Below are positions 11,501 to 23,700 of a stretch of 64,000 nucleotides of DNA, piece by piece; position 1 is the stretch's first letter; every line of letters begins with the position of its first letter. Location: contig ARYC01000376.1 of NCBI GenBank assembly GCA_000711775.1, forward strand, positions 28,118 through 92,117, given 5' to 3'. Below the pieces are notes generated by a model. It was not told the origin of the DNA and did not search any database. It was given only the letters and a program-made list of their open reading frames with translations. Origin of the DNA: Oxytricha trifallax. Its lineage: Eukaryota; Ciliophora; Spirotrichea; Sporadotrichida; Oxytrichidae. The position numbers were made by a program, and so were the translations under genes.

Positions 11501-12494
11501 TTGAACTGTTAGCTATTTAAAGCAGTCATATAACCATCTCTATCAAATGTTGAAGTTGATTGTTTTGCAACATTAGATATCACTGATTCTGCGGAGGCAA
11601 GTTTCAAATTTAATAGTTATCCTCTAGCCATACCTACATCTCCAATACTTGTTTGCATTCCACCGTTCATGATGGAAGAGAAGCCTGTTGTACTAGCAGC
11701 ATTTGCTTGATTAATAAGTTAAGTACTTGCACCTGAGTTAGGATCAATAAAAGTATTTGTTTAACTGTCTAATCTGGCTTGATCTATGACGCTATCAGGA
11801 ACAGGAGTGTATCTCTAAAAGTTATCAATCTTTTGTCTTTTGGTTCTTTTGACCAAATCTGGCGCATCTGGTAGAGCTTCCCATTCAATTCTACTCACAT
11901 TTACAAGCTGCCTTTTTAAGTCAGAAAATTGAGTTTGAATGTCTTTCTTATCCTTTTCAAGTTTCTTTTCTTATTCTTTGAATTTCTCTTCTCGCTTCTT
12001 TTTGCGTCTCCCATCCATAAACTCATCCACTCTTTAAAACAAATTGTCAGCTTCTTTGTCTTCTGCATCATCTGCTCCCCCAGTAAACAAACTACCGCCA
12101 AACCCACTCCATTCATCAAAGTTCGCATCTGAGAAATCTTGCTCTTTATCTTGTCCTCTTTGGCCGCCTTTACTTGTAAGCTCTCGCATAGCAGCAGTGG
12201 GCGCTTGCCTCATTTGAGGTGCTACGCCAGGTCCTGATTAAGCAGGTGCTCCTTAGGGTCTATATTCAAAGTGAAATGATAAGTATTAGTTGTTTATTGG
12301 TTAAGGATTTACCTACAATTCTCCCGGCTATGCGGTCCCAGTTGGTACTCCTACTTTCGATGGACCGAAGTCTGCTCTTGTAACGAAACCACTTGCTCTA
12401 TAAAATATTAATATGTAGAAATATATTACCCTCTGCCAAGACCAGCTATGTAATTTTCGGGTGGGGGACCGAAATTAGGCTTTCTAAATACCAT
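8555..12494 (-). CDS. Pre-mRNA splicing factor Prp6-like (U4/U6.U5 snRNP HAT/TPR protein)
   Basis: Starts at 12494 with [20 protein letters not shown] followed by [17 protein letters not shown], the PRP1/Prp6 N-terminal signature. A Lys/Glu-rich linker follows ([17 protein letters not shown]). A long array of HAT-type helical repeats comes next (EEIWLAAAKL-like units; [36 protein letters not shown]). The C-terminus, [18 protein letters not shown]...EIKMFEQI with TGA at 8555, aligns with the end of known Prp6 proteins. Prp6 bridges U5 and U4/U6 in the tri-snRNP. Several AT-rich interruptions (near 9280-9365, 9540-9600, 9880-9910, 10200-10430, 11170-11240, 11440-11480, 12260-12300, 12395-12435) look like IESs or introns; only one was resolved exactly. 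Confidence 0.93.
8967..9042 (-). other. IES, 76 bp, pointer AAATG (gene strand)
   Basis: On the plus strand CATTT occurs at 8967-8971 and 9043-9047. Deleting the segment joins LLSQALQ to KCPNSGRLW, exactly the conserved Prp6 sequence, and removes in-frame TGA codons. Confidence 0.8.
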
Positions 12495-12706
12495 TTTGTT
12501 TTGACTTAAAAATATATTATTATTGTTGTGATTTTTTACTTATTAATATTTTAGTATCATTAAGAAACATGATAAAAGTTTAATAAACAAATTCAATCTA
12601 ATGAATATAAATATATCACATTTATTTTATAGCTGTTATTAACTTTAGCAATACTTATTTCTTAATGTAAATATTATTAATGCTTTTTATAGATATTAAT
12701 TTTCTC

Positions 12707-15700
12707 TCATTATTTTTTCCTGTAATTCTTATTAAGAGCATCAAGCACCTTCTTTTTATTTTTCTCAAGAATTTGTGAACTTTGCTCTTACAAATATTGC
12801 ATTTCTTTCTTCCTGGCTGCCATGGAAAGCGCCATGCCTCCTCTTTAATTACTGATTCTTCCAGGGCCCCCTGACCCAGGTGCCCCACTTCCATTACCCA
12901 TCTCAGCCGCTTTCACAAAAGGGCTCTTATCAAACTTAGAAGGGATATATCCCTTACGCTGGCTACCTAACTGCATACCAGCTATTTATAAGGAATTGCT
13001 TTATTTTGGACGCCCTCCATTGAGTTTTGGAGAATTGGATGAAGCTGTGGAAATTATAGAACCACTTGACTGAACAGAATTAGATCTCTTTCTCTCTTCA
13101 TGATGAGCTAAGATGTTTTAAGAAGGGGAAGGAACGAGAGATTTTTTTACCATACTATCCCTATCATTTCTATTCATTAAAGAAGTAGGCTTTTTAATGT
13201 TTGACTTGAACTACAGATTCTTGGCAAAATTACTTGCAAAGTTTATTTGTTGCTTAATATTAGATAAATTAGTCTTAGAACCTATCTAGCTACCTATAGC
13301 ATTATTTCCTTGTACTTATAATTAGTTTTATTAAGATAAAATGTTAGCAGCTCCATAAGGCTGATAGTTATTCTTATTTGATTGCTAATTTTCTGAGTTT
13401 TTGTTTAGACCATAATTTTATATTCTTGAGTTGACAGATAATAAATAATAATTCTATTAATAAAGATTACTATTGATGTCGCTTTGGTTGGCCAATATTA
13501 GAAGCATCTCTTAATTCTTTAAAATTGATATTAGCTCTATTTTTGTCTCCTTCATTTGATTGCAAGATATACTTTGGCTTAGGTATTCTAGACTCACTTA
13601 AATCTCTTGTAGGACCAATGGGTGGTAGTGAATGATAAATATTGTTGTTGTTATTTGGCCTTCTTTGCGATGGAGCTTGGCCTGGATGAGAGCCATTACC
13701 ACTTGATTTATCTGTTATGTTATTAAGTAGGGACTTAATTAGATTCCCAGTTGCTTTACCATAAGTGTTGTTAGAGATTGGAGGGAATATTGAACTTTAG
13801 GTCATTAGCTCTTCGATCTAAACCATTCTTGGATCATCAATCACATAATGTAATCTATTTCGATCACATTAAAATAACTTCGATTTGTAAATATCGTAGT
13901 CTATTCCTTCAACTTTATATCTTCTCTTTGCTTGGGCTAACATCTCATCTCTCACTCTTATCTGTTCTTATAGTTTATTAAATTGCATGTCTTTAATTTT
14001 CAATTATAAATCTGCCTTCTACTCTTTTCTGGTGAACTCCATATTCTCAACTAGAATTGTATTTTCTCTCATGATGTGATTAAGCACTTCTAAGCTTAAA
14101 ATATCGGTAAATAAACAATGATTAATACATCATTAAGTTTAGTTAAATTTCTTTCATTCCACTAGATTTCCACTCTGATGCAAAGCCTTCTCGTCTTTTA
14201 AGCAAATTAACAATCCTCTGATTAGTTTGATCTAAAGTTTTCTTTAATTCTGCAATTTGAGTGTTAGTCTCATCAATCTCCTCATTGATAATCTTGACTT
14301 GAATATTGTCCTTGCCCTTCTCTCTAATGATTTGAGCAAGTTCGTTTCTTTTTGTTATGATACTCATGGCTGAAGTCTCCATTTTTTGTTCCAGTTCATG
14401 TACTCGTTTCTTTGCTTTAATTTCCTCTGCGAAATGATTGTTAAGATCCTCTTTTAACCTCTCTAGTTCAGCTGTGTTAAGCTAAGGTTCTCTGGGTATT
14501 GGAGGTAGAGCATAGTTATTACCCCCTTAAGCATTATTAAATACGCCTGCTTTTAATTAATGCTTTAAGTCCTAGATTTCACCACGAAGTTAGGCTATGA
14601 TTTGAGTGTATTTTGAAACATGATATTCAACGTTTAGAACGTTACGCTAAACTGTGGTTTTTATATTTTTAGCTCGATTAGCATATTTCAAAGTGTTATG
14701 AGTAAAAATGTCTAATAAAATTTAAGTATCTTCATAGCAAGCATTTGAAGGTGATATATTGGCAATCATAACTGTTCTACAATTTCCACCAAGTGAATCT
14801 TTCAATAATCTAGTCAATTTAGAATCTCTGAATGGAATATAATTTTGCTGATTTTTAGAGTTATTCTCGTGCAGCATGTTAATACAATTTCCAAGAGCAA
14901 GAAGTGACCTGTTAATATTCGCTCCTTCAATCATTCTTATTCCTCTATTGTTAGTTTTTGAGGCTCTCTCAGAACCAGCAAGATCGATTAAAGACAATTT
15001 ACCTGTTCTTAACTCAGCTTCAATACCTGCATCTCTATCTTTATGTTCACAAATAATTTAAAGCACAGCATGAGAACGAGATGAAGTCTCGTTTGCTCCA
15101 GTAGCCTCGACTTATCTGTTCTTATTTCCAAAACTAATAAAAGATTATGGATAATTTAAATTTACATCAAGAGATCTAGAATTTCTTCTGGAGTGTCCAC
15201 TTCAATTTCGGATAATCCAGCGACCTGCACTCCTTTCATTGGATCTTCTCTTAGATCAAGAACTTCAGAAGATACCATAATCAAATCTCTAATTTATTCG
15301 TTGTAAATCTCCAAGAACGAAACTCTTATATTGTAATTTCTGTCAATTTAATAGTCCTTCTTTTTAGTGAACAGTTCCTTTAAAGTTTAAAACATGATAC
15401 CAGGTTTGTCTTCAGTACCCAACATCCTAAATTTTTTTAATAATTTACTCATATCTTACGTGTAAGTTTTCCCAGCGCCAGTTGCTCCATAGGCAAAAAC
15501 AGTGGCATTATATCCATTAAGAACACCATCACAGAGAAATTTAGTAGATTTCTGAAATATTTCACTCTGGTTTATATCCTTATCAAATGCAAAATCAAAT
15601 GCATATTACTTTTCTTTATTTCTATTTTTACCTAACACATTTTACTCATTTAGAATGTCTGCTGGATCCATCAAAATTACAACCTAAAATAATGGGAAAT

Positions 15701-16788
15701 TATGGTGAGGGGAAATATAAATATATAATTGCTTATAAAAATATGAAGAAATTCGAGAAAAATAAAAAATAATTGATATCTTACTTTTTAATCCATTATT
15801 CTGACAATCTCAAATTCATCTTTTTCAATTTCTTTCTTCCATAATGGCCTTAATCGAACAGCAACCTATATTATAAAATGTTAATTATTGTAGGAATACA
15901 TTTGATTTGGGAAAATAATTTTATAATAAATTAATTAGAAATCAAATTCGTGGCAGTTGACTTTCTGGAAACCTATGCAATATGGTACTTGTTCGATAGC
16001 GAATTCAAAATTAGCTGGACTTTACTATTGGCGGTACCCCTCTATCACATCCACAAACCGAGATAACGCAACTTTAATTTTGACATTAAAATCAACTAAA
16101 AAAATCACTCAAAATTAAAGTTGCGTTATCTCGGTTTGTGGATGTGATAGAGGGGTACCGCCAATAGTAAAGTCCAGCTAATTTTGAATTCGCTATCGAA
16201 CAAGTACCATATTGCATAGGTTTCCAGAAAGTCAACTGCCACGAATTTGATTTCTAATTAATTTATTATAAAATTATTTTCCCAAATCAAATGTATTCCT
16301 ACAATATCAAGATCTTTATAGTCTGATTAAATCCTTTTATTGATTGAATTCATTGTTTTATGAATAATTACCAATATATTTGATGAGCCATTTTTCATTT
16401 CCTCGATATATTAATGACTCTGATCCACTTCAGCTAATTAATAATCCGAAGAGGCTTAATTATGATGATGTGAATTGTCATTAACTCCACGGATTAGAGT
16501 GTGATCTTGCGAATAATTCTTTGGAGTGGGCGATCTGTTTCCACCCTTTCTGCGTTCTCCATCCGACACTAAAAATAGATAAACCTCTGATATAATATAA
16601 ATGAAATGTGAATTCAGAAATTGAATAAAATAAATAAAGAAATAGTAGCTGTACACATTTTATTTGAAATACTTGATTTATTTTTCATCAAATTCTCTAT
16701 AATTTTTTCTTTTAATTTATATCATTTAATGAATTAGAAATAAATTTAAATTAATTTAATTTAATACTTACACACTCTTTGTGCTCAT
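12707..16788 (-). CDS. Kinesin-8-like motor protein (Kip3/KIF18/KIF19 type)
   Basis: Motor domain at the N-terminal end: [18 protein letters not shown]-loop [12 protein letters not shown], switch [11 protein letters not shown], switch [16 protein letters not shown], then [36 protein letters not shown] and [10 protein letters not shown]. The P-loop form GATGAGKT and the NVLNVEYHV neck region are typical of kinesin-8. A coiled coil follows ([13 protein letters not shown]... [20 protein letters not shown]) and then a long Ser/Asn/Gln-rich tail ending in RKKQ at TGA 12707. Family members walk to microtubule plus ends and control their length, in cilia or spindle. The first exon (MSTK, ATG at 16788) is tentative; the reading [17 protein letters not shown] is firm. 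Several introns or IESs are listed separately. Confidence 0.93.
13446..13464 (-). other. Very short IES, 19 bp, pointer TTTATTA (gene strand)
   Basis: TAATAAA on the plus strand at 13439-13445 and 13458-13464. Removing 19 bp converts two incompatible kinesin-tail frames into one ([17 protein letters not shown]). Confidence 0.65.
14100..14136 (-). other. IES, 37 bp, pointer TTAA
   Basis: TTAA at 14096-14099 and 14133-14136. Removal restores frame in the kinesin coiled coil ([19 protein letters not shown]). Confidence 0.6.
14705..14728 (-). other. IES, 24 bp, in the motor domain, pointer TACT (gene strand)
   Basis: AGTA on the plus strand at 14701-14704 and 14725-14728. The insert is in frame and adds eight residues (QILLDIFT) inside a near-invariant kinesin block. 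Its removal gives [15 protein letters not shown], the canonical sequence. Confidence 0.85.
15684..15784 (-). other. Spliceosomal intron, 101 bp
   Basis: Gene-strand GTAAGATATC...ATTTTAG. Splicing joins RIMDQK to [13 protein letters not shown] in frame, matching the kinesin-8 motor start. Confidence 0.8.
15866..16302 (-). other. Intron-like interruption (or IES) containing a long palindrome
   Basis: GT at 16302 and AG at 15866 on the gene strand; removal joins DYKDLDI to VAVRLRPLW, the expected first strand of the motor domain. Nearly the whole 437 bp is the palindrome described next, so it may instead be eliminated as DNA. Confidence 0.65.
15886..16306. repeat. Perfect inverted repeat: two 198-bp arms, 25-bp loop
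   Basis: Arms 15886-16083 and 16109-16306 are reverse complements with no mismatch that I can find; the loop is 16084-16108. The arm contains moderately GC-rich unique sequence (GGCGGTACCCCTCTATCACA near 16031-16050), unlike the AT-rich neighbourhood, and no ORF. Flanks differ on both sides, so it is not a simple read-through fold-back artefact. A foldback (MITE-like) element in the kinesin gene is the best reading. Confidence 0.9.
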
Positions 16789-17759
16789 TATTTTCTTTTT
16801 AAGTTTAAGTTTTACATTGTTAATTATAGTAATTTATTCAAATTAAATCCTTTTGTCTTTAAAAGCTTAGACCATTATGTTACTACTTTATTAATGTATG
16901 TTTGAACTTTAATTTTTGCTAAAAAATATTCTAATGAAAGCAAGAAAGAACTGTAATTAATAATGGAATAATTTTTTCTTGATACATACGTGAATAGTAA
17001 TCGTCGCTGTTTAAATTCATTAATATTTTATAATAATATAGAATTAATTCCATCACTTCATTCAATCATTTATGATAAAACAATTCTAAAAAAAAGTTGA
17101 TGCTCATAATTTCTTGGAGATCGTTAGAATTTAAAAATTATTAAAATTGAGTATTCTTGAGCTATTTTGTATCTATAGGTGAAAGGACTATTTGATAAAA
17201 TTATTAAGCCCTTTTATCTTAACAATATCTCTTTTCATTTTTGAAACCACGAATTAATTGCTGGTTGATATTGAATTAAAATAGCGATATGATTAAATTA
17301 ATTGCTAATTAATTTTATATTTTATGAGCTTCAAATTATATAATTAAAATATTGAAATATGAAATCTCATTTTTGGGACAATTAAATGCCCTAAAGGAAA
17401 CATTTTTTTATAAAAAATTTCCTTCCTCTAAAAAATTATAAGTATTCATTGCCTAAATTTAAAATCTTTATACAATTATAATGCAATTATGTCATGTGTA
17501 ATATTTTTGAAGTTTTTATATTTTTTTAAAAATATCAACAAATTCTCTATCATTATCAAGACAAAATTAACTTCTAACAAGATAAGACAATTATGCCTTA
17601 CACTTATAGTATATATTAAATTAATGAATAACTCTGTAAAATGCAACATCTTTTTATAAGTTTTAAAATAATATACTTTAATTTAACATATTTTATAAAA
17701 AGAATTCCAATTGTATAAAATTGAGATACGATATAGGTTTTCGTTATCTGTAATAGATT
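16789..17759. other. AT-rich gap, nothing recognised
   Basis: About 970 bp between the kinesin start and the next readable coding block. Strongly AT-rich with no long frame under the ciliate code and no repeat or RNA gene seen. It may include the unresolved 5' end of the next gene. Confidence 0.45.
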
Positions 17760-20700
17760 ATTTGTTAACCCTCATTTTTAATCACAACCAAGAGGGAAAT
17801 TATAGCTGTAAAATAGAAAATCCTCTACTCATTCAAAGTCTAATAAGAAATCCAAAAGTAGACAGAGATCATCAAGGTCTCATTCAAGATCTAAATAGTA
17901 AATTCTATCAAATACTTCAACTAGTTAAGGTAGATTTATAGGTAAATACAATGATTGAATTTTTTTGCATTTCTAATTGATTAATTCGTTTGAAATCTTA
18001 AAGTTTCATAAATACTTATAGGAACAGGCAAAAGTATCGATAGAACTCATAGTAAAGGCAAATTTCAAATAAAATTAGTAGAAAAATAACACAACTCAAC
18101 AGTAGGTTCGTCCACAAATACGAAACAATCATCTTTACGTAAACACAGAAAGAGCGGCAGAGAGAGCTTGGACTTGACTTAGATTTAACAAATGCAACTG
18201 TAAGAAAGAAAAAGAAAGTACCAAATGTTTGAGAATACAGTCAATAATTATAATACAAATGTGAGTACAAAACAAACAGGAAACACTAAATAAGGCTCTT
18301 AGATTAGAGGGAAATCTCCATATGATTATGAGTAGGATTTTGAGAGACCTGGAAGAAGCTCAAGTAGAAGCAATAGTAGAGGAGGGTCTCATATGAAAAG
18401 GGAAATCCATTCTTTTGCAAATACACCGCATAGTAAGTATATTTTTTTCTGCAATTAAAATAGCTTTAATTTTCACACTTATTTTTTCTCTTTCAGGTCA
18501 GGCAAATGATAGATTAAACACTCAATCTGAGGAAGGAGGATCTGATTACTATCACTCAAATAAAAGCTTGAAATAAACATACGAAAAGAGCAGACCAAAA
18601 TCTAAACAAAACATGATTAATCATAGGTAAAGTTTAAATAAAGTCCAGGTGCATTAGAAATCAAGAGACTCTTATAACAACTCTCATTAAGAATCTATGT
18701 CTAATCTTTAAAGAAATTCTCCTCAGTCATAATCTGATCATACTTAATTTTTTTAATAATAATTTCTGAAATAAATTATTGATTGATTTTATTAATTATC
18801 ACTATCCACTTTCATTCGATTAACTTTAAAGAGAACTCGCAAAATACAAATCAAAGGCTTACGATTACAAATACAAGATTGAGTCTTTAAATAAACGATT
18901 ATAAGATTCAGAAGATTAAAGTCAAATTTGGAAAGAAAAATTTGACAATGAACAAGATAAGACAGATGAATTTTTCACAAAAGCTGAAAAGTATAAAATT
19001 CTAGCGAAAGACTTCCGAAAAGAGATTGAACAACTAAAATCTGAGATTGAGTAATTGAAAGAATCCTAATTTTAAGAGGTAAAGAATTACGAGACAGTTT
19101 TAAGATTGAAAGATGAGAAAGATGCTAGAATTACAGATTAGAGAGTTATAATTTAGCAAAATTTGATTGAAAGCTTGAGAAATTTGCAAATTATTGCATC
19201 GCAAATTGATCAGCAGTGCTTGTTAATCAACCCCATAAATCAGCTCTTTGAAATTATTTAGTAAATTCAAGTAGAAGACTTTGAAGAGAGTTGTTAATTG
19301 AGATAGAGTAGCAAATCTTACGGAGACTCAAATATGAGTTAAGAGAACAACTAAATGTATTTTATCAGCGATGGTAAAGACTAATTCAAAATATCAACTG
19401 ATCAAATCATTTTCAATGGGGAGAGTTTGAACCCAGATGAGACTAATTAAAACTTAATAAGTAAAATACCATCAACCAAAAAACTTAATTCTCAGTAGCA
19501 ACCTTTGACCACTTAAACAGACAGGCATTATTAAGATTACGATTATAAAACTTAAAACACAAATGAGGTGATTACCCCTTAAAATTTCAAACTGTACAAC
19601 AACTCCTCGGTGTCTGATCAAAATATGGATTCATAAATGAATCTCCCTATAATGATTTAAACAGGCAGTAACTTAAATTAACTTCACAATCTTTCACAGA
19701 CTCAGCAATCCACACAACAACAGTATGATTTACTTATGAAAATTTAACAAGAAATGACTCAATTGAGACAGTAGTCTGAAAAAGTACTTCAAGAAAATCA
19801 AGTTTTAAGTGATAAAAATTTGTATTTGAACGATGAGCTAGATCAACATAAACAAAGAAACGAGTAATCTTTGATGCCTTAGTATAAAGAAGCATTTGAT
19901 CAGTTGAGAAAGGCCAATGAATCAATCAAAACCCCAAAACCCCTTAATGAGGTTTATAAGTGCTTTGATTTGTAGGGTATAGTTGGGGTCTTATTGGGGT
20001 TAGTAGAGAAATTAGGCCAATTTACAAAATGAGAAATAGAAATTAGCGAAATTTAGGGTCGATTTATGATGAGAAATATTTAGATTTACTGCTTCAACTT
20101 AGGTATGGTACGAGTATTAATATAGATTAAGTCAAACCAATATTGAATTATGCAGCTATTGCAAAGCTCTTACACAAGAGTGCATCTACTGTTAGGTATC
20201 ACTGCATGTTAGCTGTTTAGCATTTTAATTCTGGTACTTGAAAGCATCCTACTAGAAAATAAAAGTTCTCACAGCACCATATTGAATACCTCTGTGACTC
20301 TAAGACTTTAAAGTATTGGGCACACTTTCCTCTAGACTAGCGAGCTGTAATGTTTCATCGCAAGTTTCCTGATATGCGCATCTCTCCTTAGACTATAGCC
20401 AACATTTATAGAAGAAATGGTATTACTTTCAAGACTATCAACAGAGTAAAGAGAGTGATTGATTTACAGTGCCATTTTATAGTAATAATTTAAACTATAT
20501 ATATGATTAAATGCAGAGAGCAATTACTAATAAAATCAAGTTCATACACGCTGATGAACTGTGTTTACGTTCAACACTTTTATTAATAAGTCTTGGTACA
20601 AGAAGTATGATAACATAGAAGTTTATGACTAAAAAGTAGAGGTAGTCACCCATGCAATTTTAGCTGGTATAAGTGAAGATTCAGGCTTAGAGAGTTATGT

Positions 20701-23700
20701 GATTCACCCTCGCTCTATTAAGCGAGAGTAGTATATAGAGTTCCTACATAAGCTCAGAGAGAAGTATAGCAACCAAGAGATCATCCTGTTTGCTGATAAC
20801 CTTTCAGTTCATAAGACTAAGGAGTCTAAGAAAGCTTATGAAGACCTAAACTTAACTCCTGTTTATAACGTTCCTTATAGTCCTTAATTTAATGGAATAG
20901 AATTCTACTGGAGTTAAATCAAGACTCACTACAAGAAGCTGCTGCTGTATCATCTTAAGCATGACTTGCCTATAGATACAGTAGACTTGATTCAGAGTAG
21001 CTGCAAGAGAGTAATCATAGATAAGACAACAGTTTGTGCGATAGAAGGAAGAATGAATGTTTATAAATAAGTTTTAGATTTAAATGAATGAATAAGTTCA
21101 CATATTAAACTAACCCATAAAGGGGTTTGGCTTTTCTTTATTCTCCTCTTCTTATGGCTTGCTTGGGCCTAAATTTCTTCTCTTTGTGCCAGCTCCTGCA
21201 TCTATGTTCATTTCTTCTGGCTTTTAAACATCTTTATAAAGTCTCTTGCTCACTTCATAAATAGTCTATGACTTTCTCTCTCTGTGAACCTTCGCATGCT
21301 CTTTCATTAGGAATATACCAGTTCCAGGTTTCCCTACAAAGTTATGAAGGAAAGCTTACTAGAGAGGAATGGGTGCTTCTTAAGCTCAGCGAGCCAGGTC
21401 TCGCTTATTAGTATGCCTTGCTTCTTTTAATCTTCAGGAGAAATAGAGTAGCGTTTTTTGTGAGCTTCAATGATCTCTCTGAGATAACTCTCTCTTAAAG
21501 TGCCAAGAACTCCAAAGAAGAAGCTCCTTTCTGGAAGCTTGTTAGAGAGTTGTTTCTTGGTAGGAAGATAAACTACCAACTCTTCTTCTTTCATCGCATC
21601 CTCGTAGAGATTAGTGACTGAAATCTCTGGGTAGTTTGGTATATCTATCAACTTTATATCACTGTTTTTGAAGGCTTTCTTCTCATCGCAGAGTATAGCT
21701 TTTAAGAATGAAATTTTGGTACCTTCCATCGTTGGAAGGAATAAACCCACTATAGCATATGATTAAGTATATGTCACATGCTTACCATGCTAAGTGAGGT
21801 ATCGATAGAGATCTTCCTTGCTTCTGAATCTTCAGATCATTTCTTAGCTTCAACCCTCTTCATTGCAGTACTTATAGATTCCATCCTTGTTCCTTCTCTT
21901 GTTATTGAATTTCAAATTTTAATATATAGAGTTCTGGATCCTACTGTTTAAAATCTTAGTATTAAATATGGGAATCTTATAGGAGGTCAACCTTGTAAGG
22001 ATACGTGGAGAAAGCTGGTAGAAGCTGTAACAAACTTCAGAGATGGAGCTCCATTTTTATCAATTTAGTTCCACTAAATTAGTACTAAATTTGTTTAAAT
22101 TTGATTAGTACCGGTACTAAATTCGTTTAAATTTAATTGGGACCACTTTAATAGTACCAAAACTTAATTAGTACCAAGTTTTTAACTAATGAGGTTTTAA
22201 TGGAAAAGTTCTAAAATGGTTCAAAACCAAATTGGTACCAGTACCAACCTGAATTTATTCTCAGTTGGTACCAAAATTAAAAATATTAAGCATAAAATTA
22301 GAAAATTTATAGTTATAAACTAAGTATAAATATGATGTCTAACACATAAGAATCAACCATTGTTGTTGCAGTGCCAGCTCCTATATAAAGTTAGTATAGC
22401 CAGTGAGGTTTTTACCTATTAATAATAGAAATTTAAATTTGAATTTAAACATGGCGGCTAACTTAAATCGTAAGGCAGTTTCTCTTGGATCAGGTTAATC
22501 ATTGCTCAACTTTGGCTCCTAAGAAACCAGAAGTAATTTATATTGAAAAGGAGGTAGAGCTAAGAGCTCTAGAGTTTGAAGCTGAGGTCTTCAAAATTTA
22601 AGTTTAAAACAAGAAGTTGAGTGCTGAGATGGGAGTTTAAACATAAGTTGAATTGGTTGAGGAAGATAAGGAACAGCAACCAATAGGAAAAATTAAAACA
22701 TTTTAATGTGAAGACTGCTAAAATTTCTTCTCAACTGAGTCTAGCTTGAAGAGACACATCAAAGAGGTACACTCTGGTAGAGCTAAGATCTACTTCAAGC
22801 ATGATAAAGTAGATGGTAGATACTAATGCACTACCTGCATGAAGTCTTATACTCACTCAGCTAAAGTAAAGAGACATATGCAAAAGCATCATCTAAGCGA
22901 ATTTCTGATTAAAGATGAGGAAACTTAAAAGCTTGTACCTGCTAAAAGAAAAAATAACTCTCCTGATTCACAAATAGAACAGTAGGAGAGACTTAAGAGA
23001 TAGAAGCGGTTTGAGTCAATGAACCAACCAGCAAATGGTATGTATATTGCATGCTTATAAGAGAGAGCAATGTATATACCTGCATTAAATGCAGTCGACA
23101 TAAGCAGCTGTATTGAAAACTATTTGAATATTGACGTACCTGACAAGGTAAAACTTATAGTTGTTGATGAATTCGCATACAAGGTATATCCATTCAAGTA
23201 TCTCATTAAGAACGAGCAATATTAAAATGAGTTTGCAAATGAATACATAGTACTGAGAGAGGCTTAGAAAAGATAATGCAAGAACTTAGCTAAGTCGACG
23301 GAGTTATACTTGGTCATGGTTTTATTGCATTGAGACTCAAGAAGTTTGAAATGTCTCTAAGAGAGTATCTCTACCATAATAGATATCCTGATGATTTGAA
23401 TGAGATACTCACAGATATGACTAAGGGTGTGAAAGAGCTCCATGATCTAGGGTATGTTCAGAGAGATTTGAAGCCAGAAAATGTAATGCTAAATCTCTGC
23501 CCTTTAGAAGTAGTAGTCATAGATTTCAACAGAGCAATAAGACAAGAGATAGTGACTTTAGCTAAGGTTTTAGGCACTCCAGGATACTTCCCTATAAGAG
23601 AGAAATGGACAAATGGCTCTGTGTAATGGGATGTTTGGGCGGTAGCTGCAATTATCTTAGAGTGCGATATGGAAAGTATGTCATACTTTGGAACAAAACA

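Noticed and set aside
15886..16306. Palindrome as a simple strand-switch sequencing artefact
   Set aside because: Such artefacts continue the palindrome into both flanks; here the flanks are different, and each matches the correct side of the kinesin exon. Not fully excluded without long reads.
17711..17941. Plus-strand 76-codon frame beginning MYKIEIRYRF
   Set aside because: The +2 shifted frame gives an SR-rich segment that joins the downstream exon across a good GT..AG/pointer break, whereas this frame runs into a stop with no continuation.
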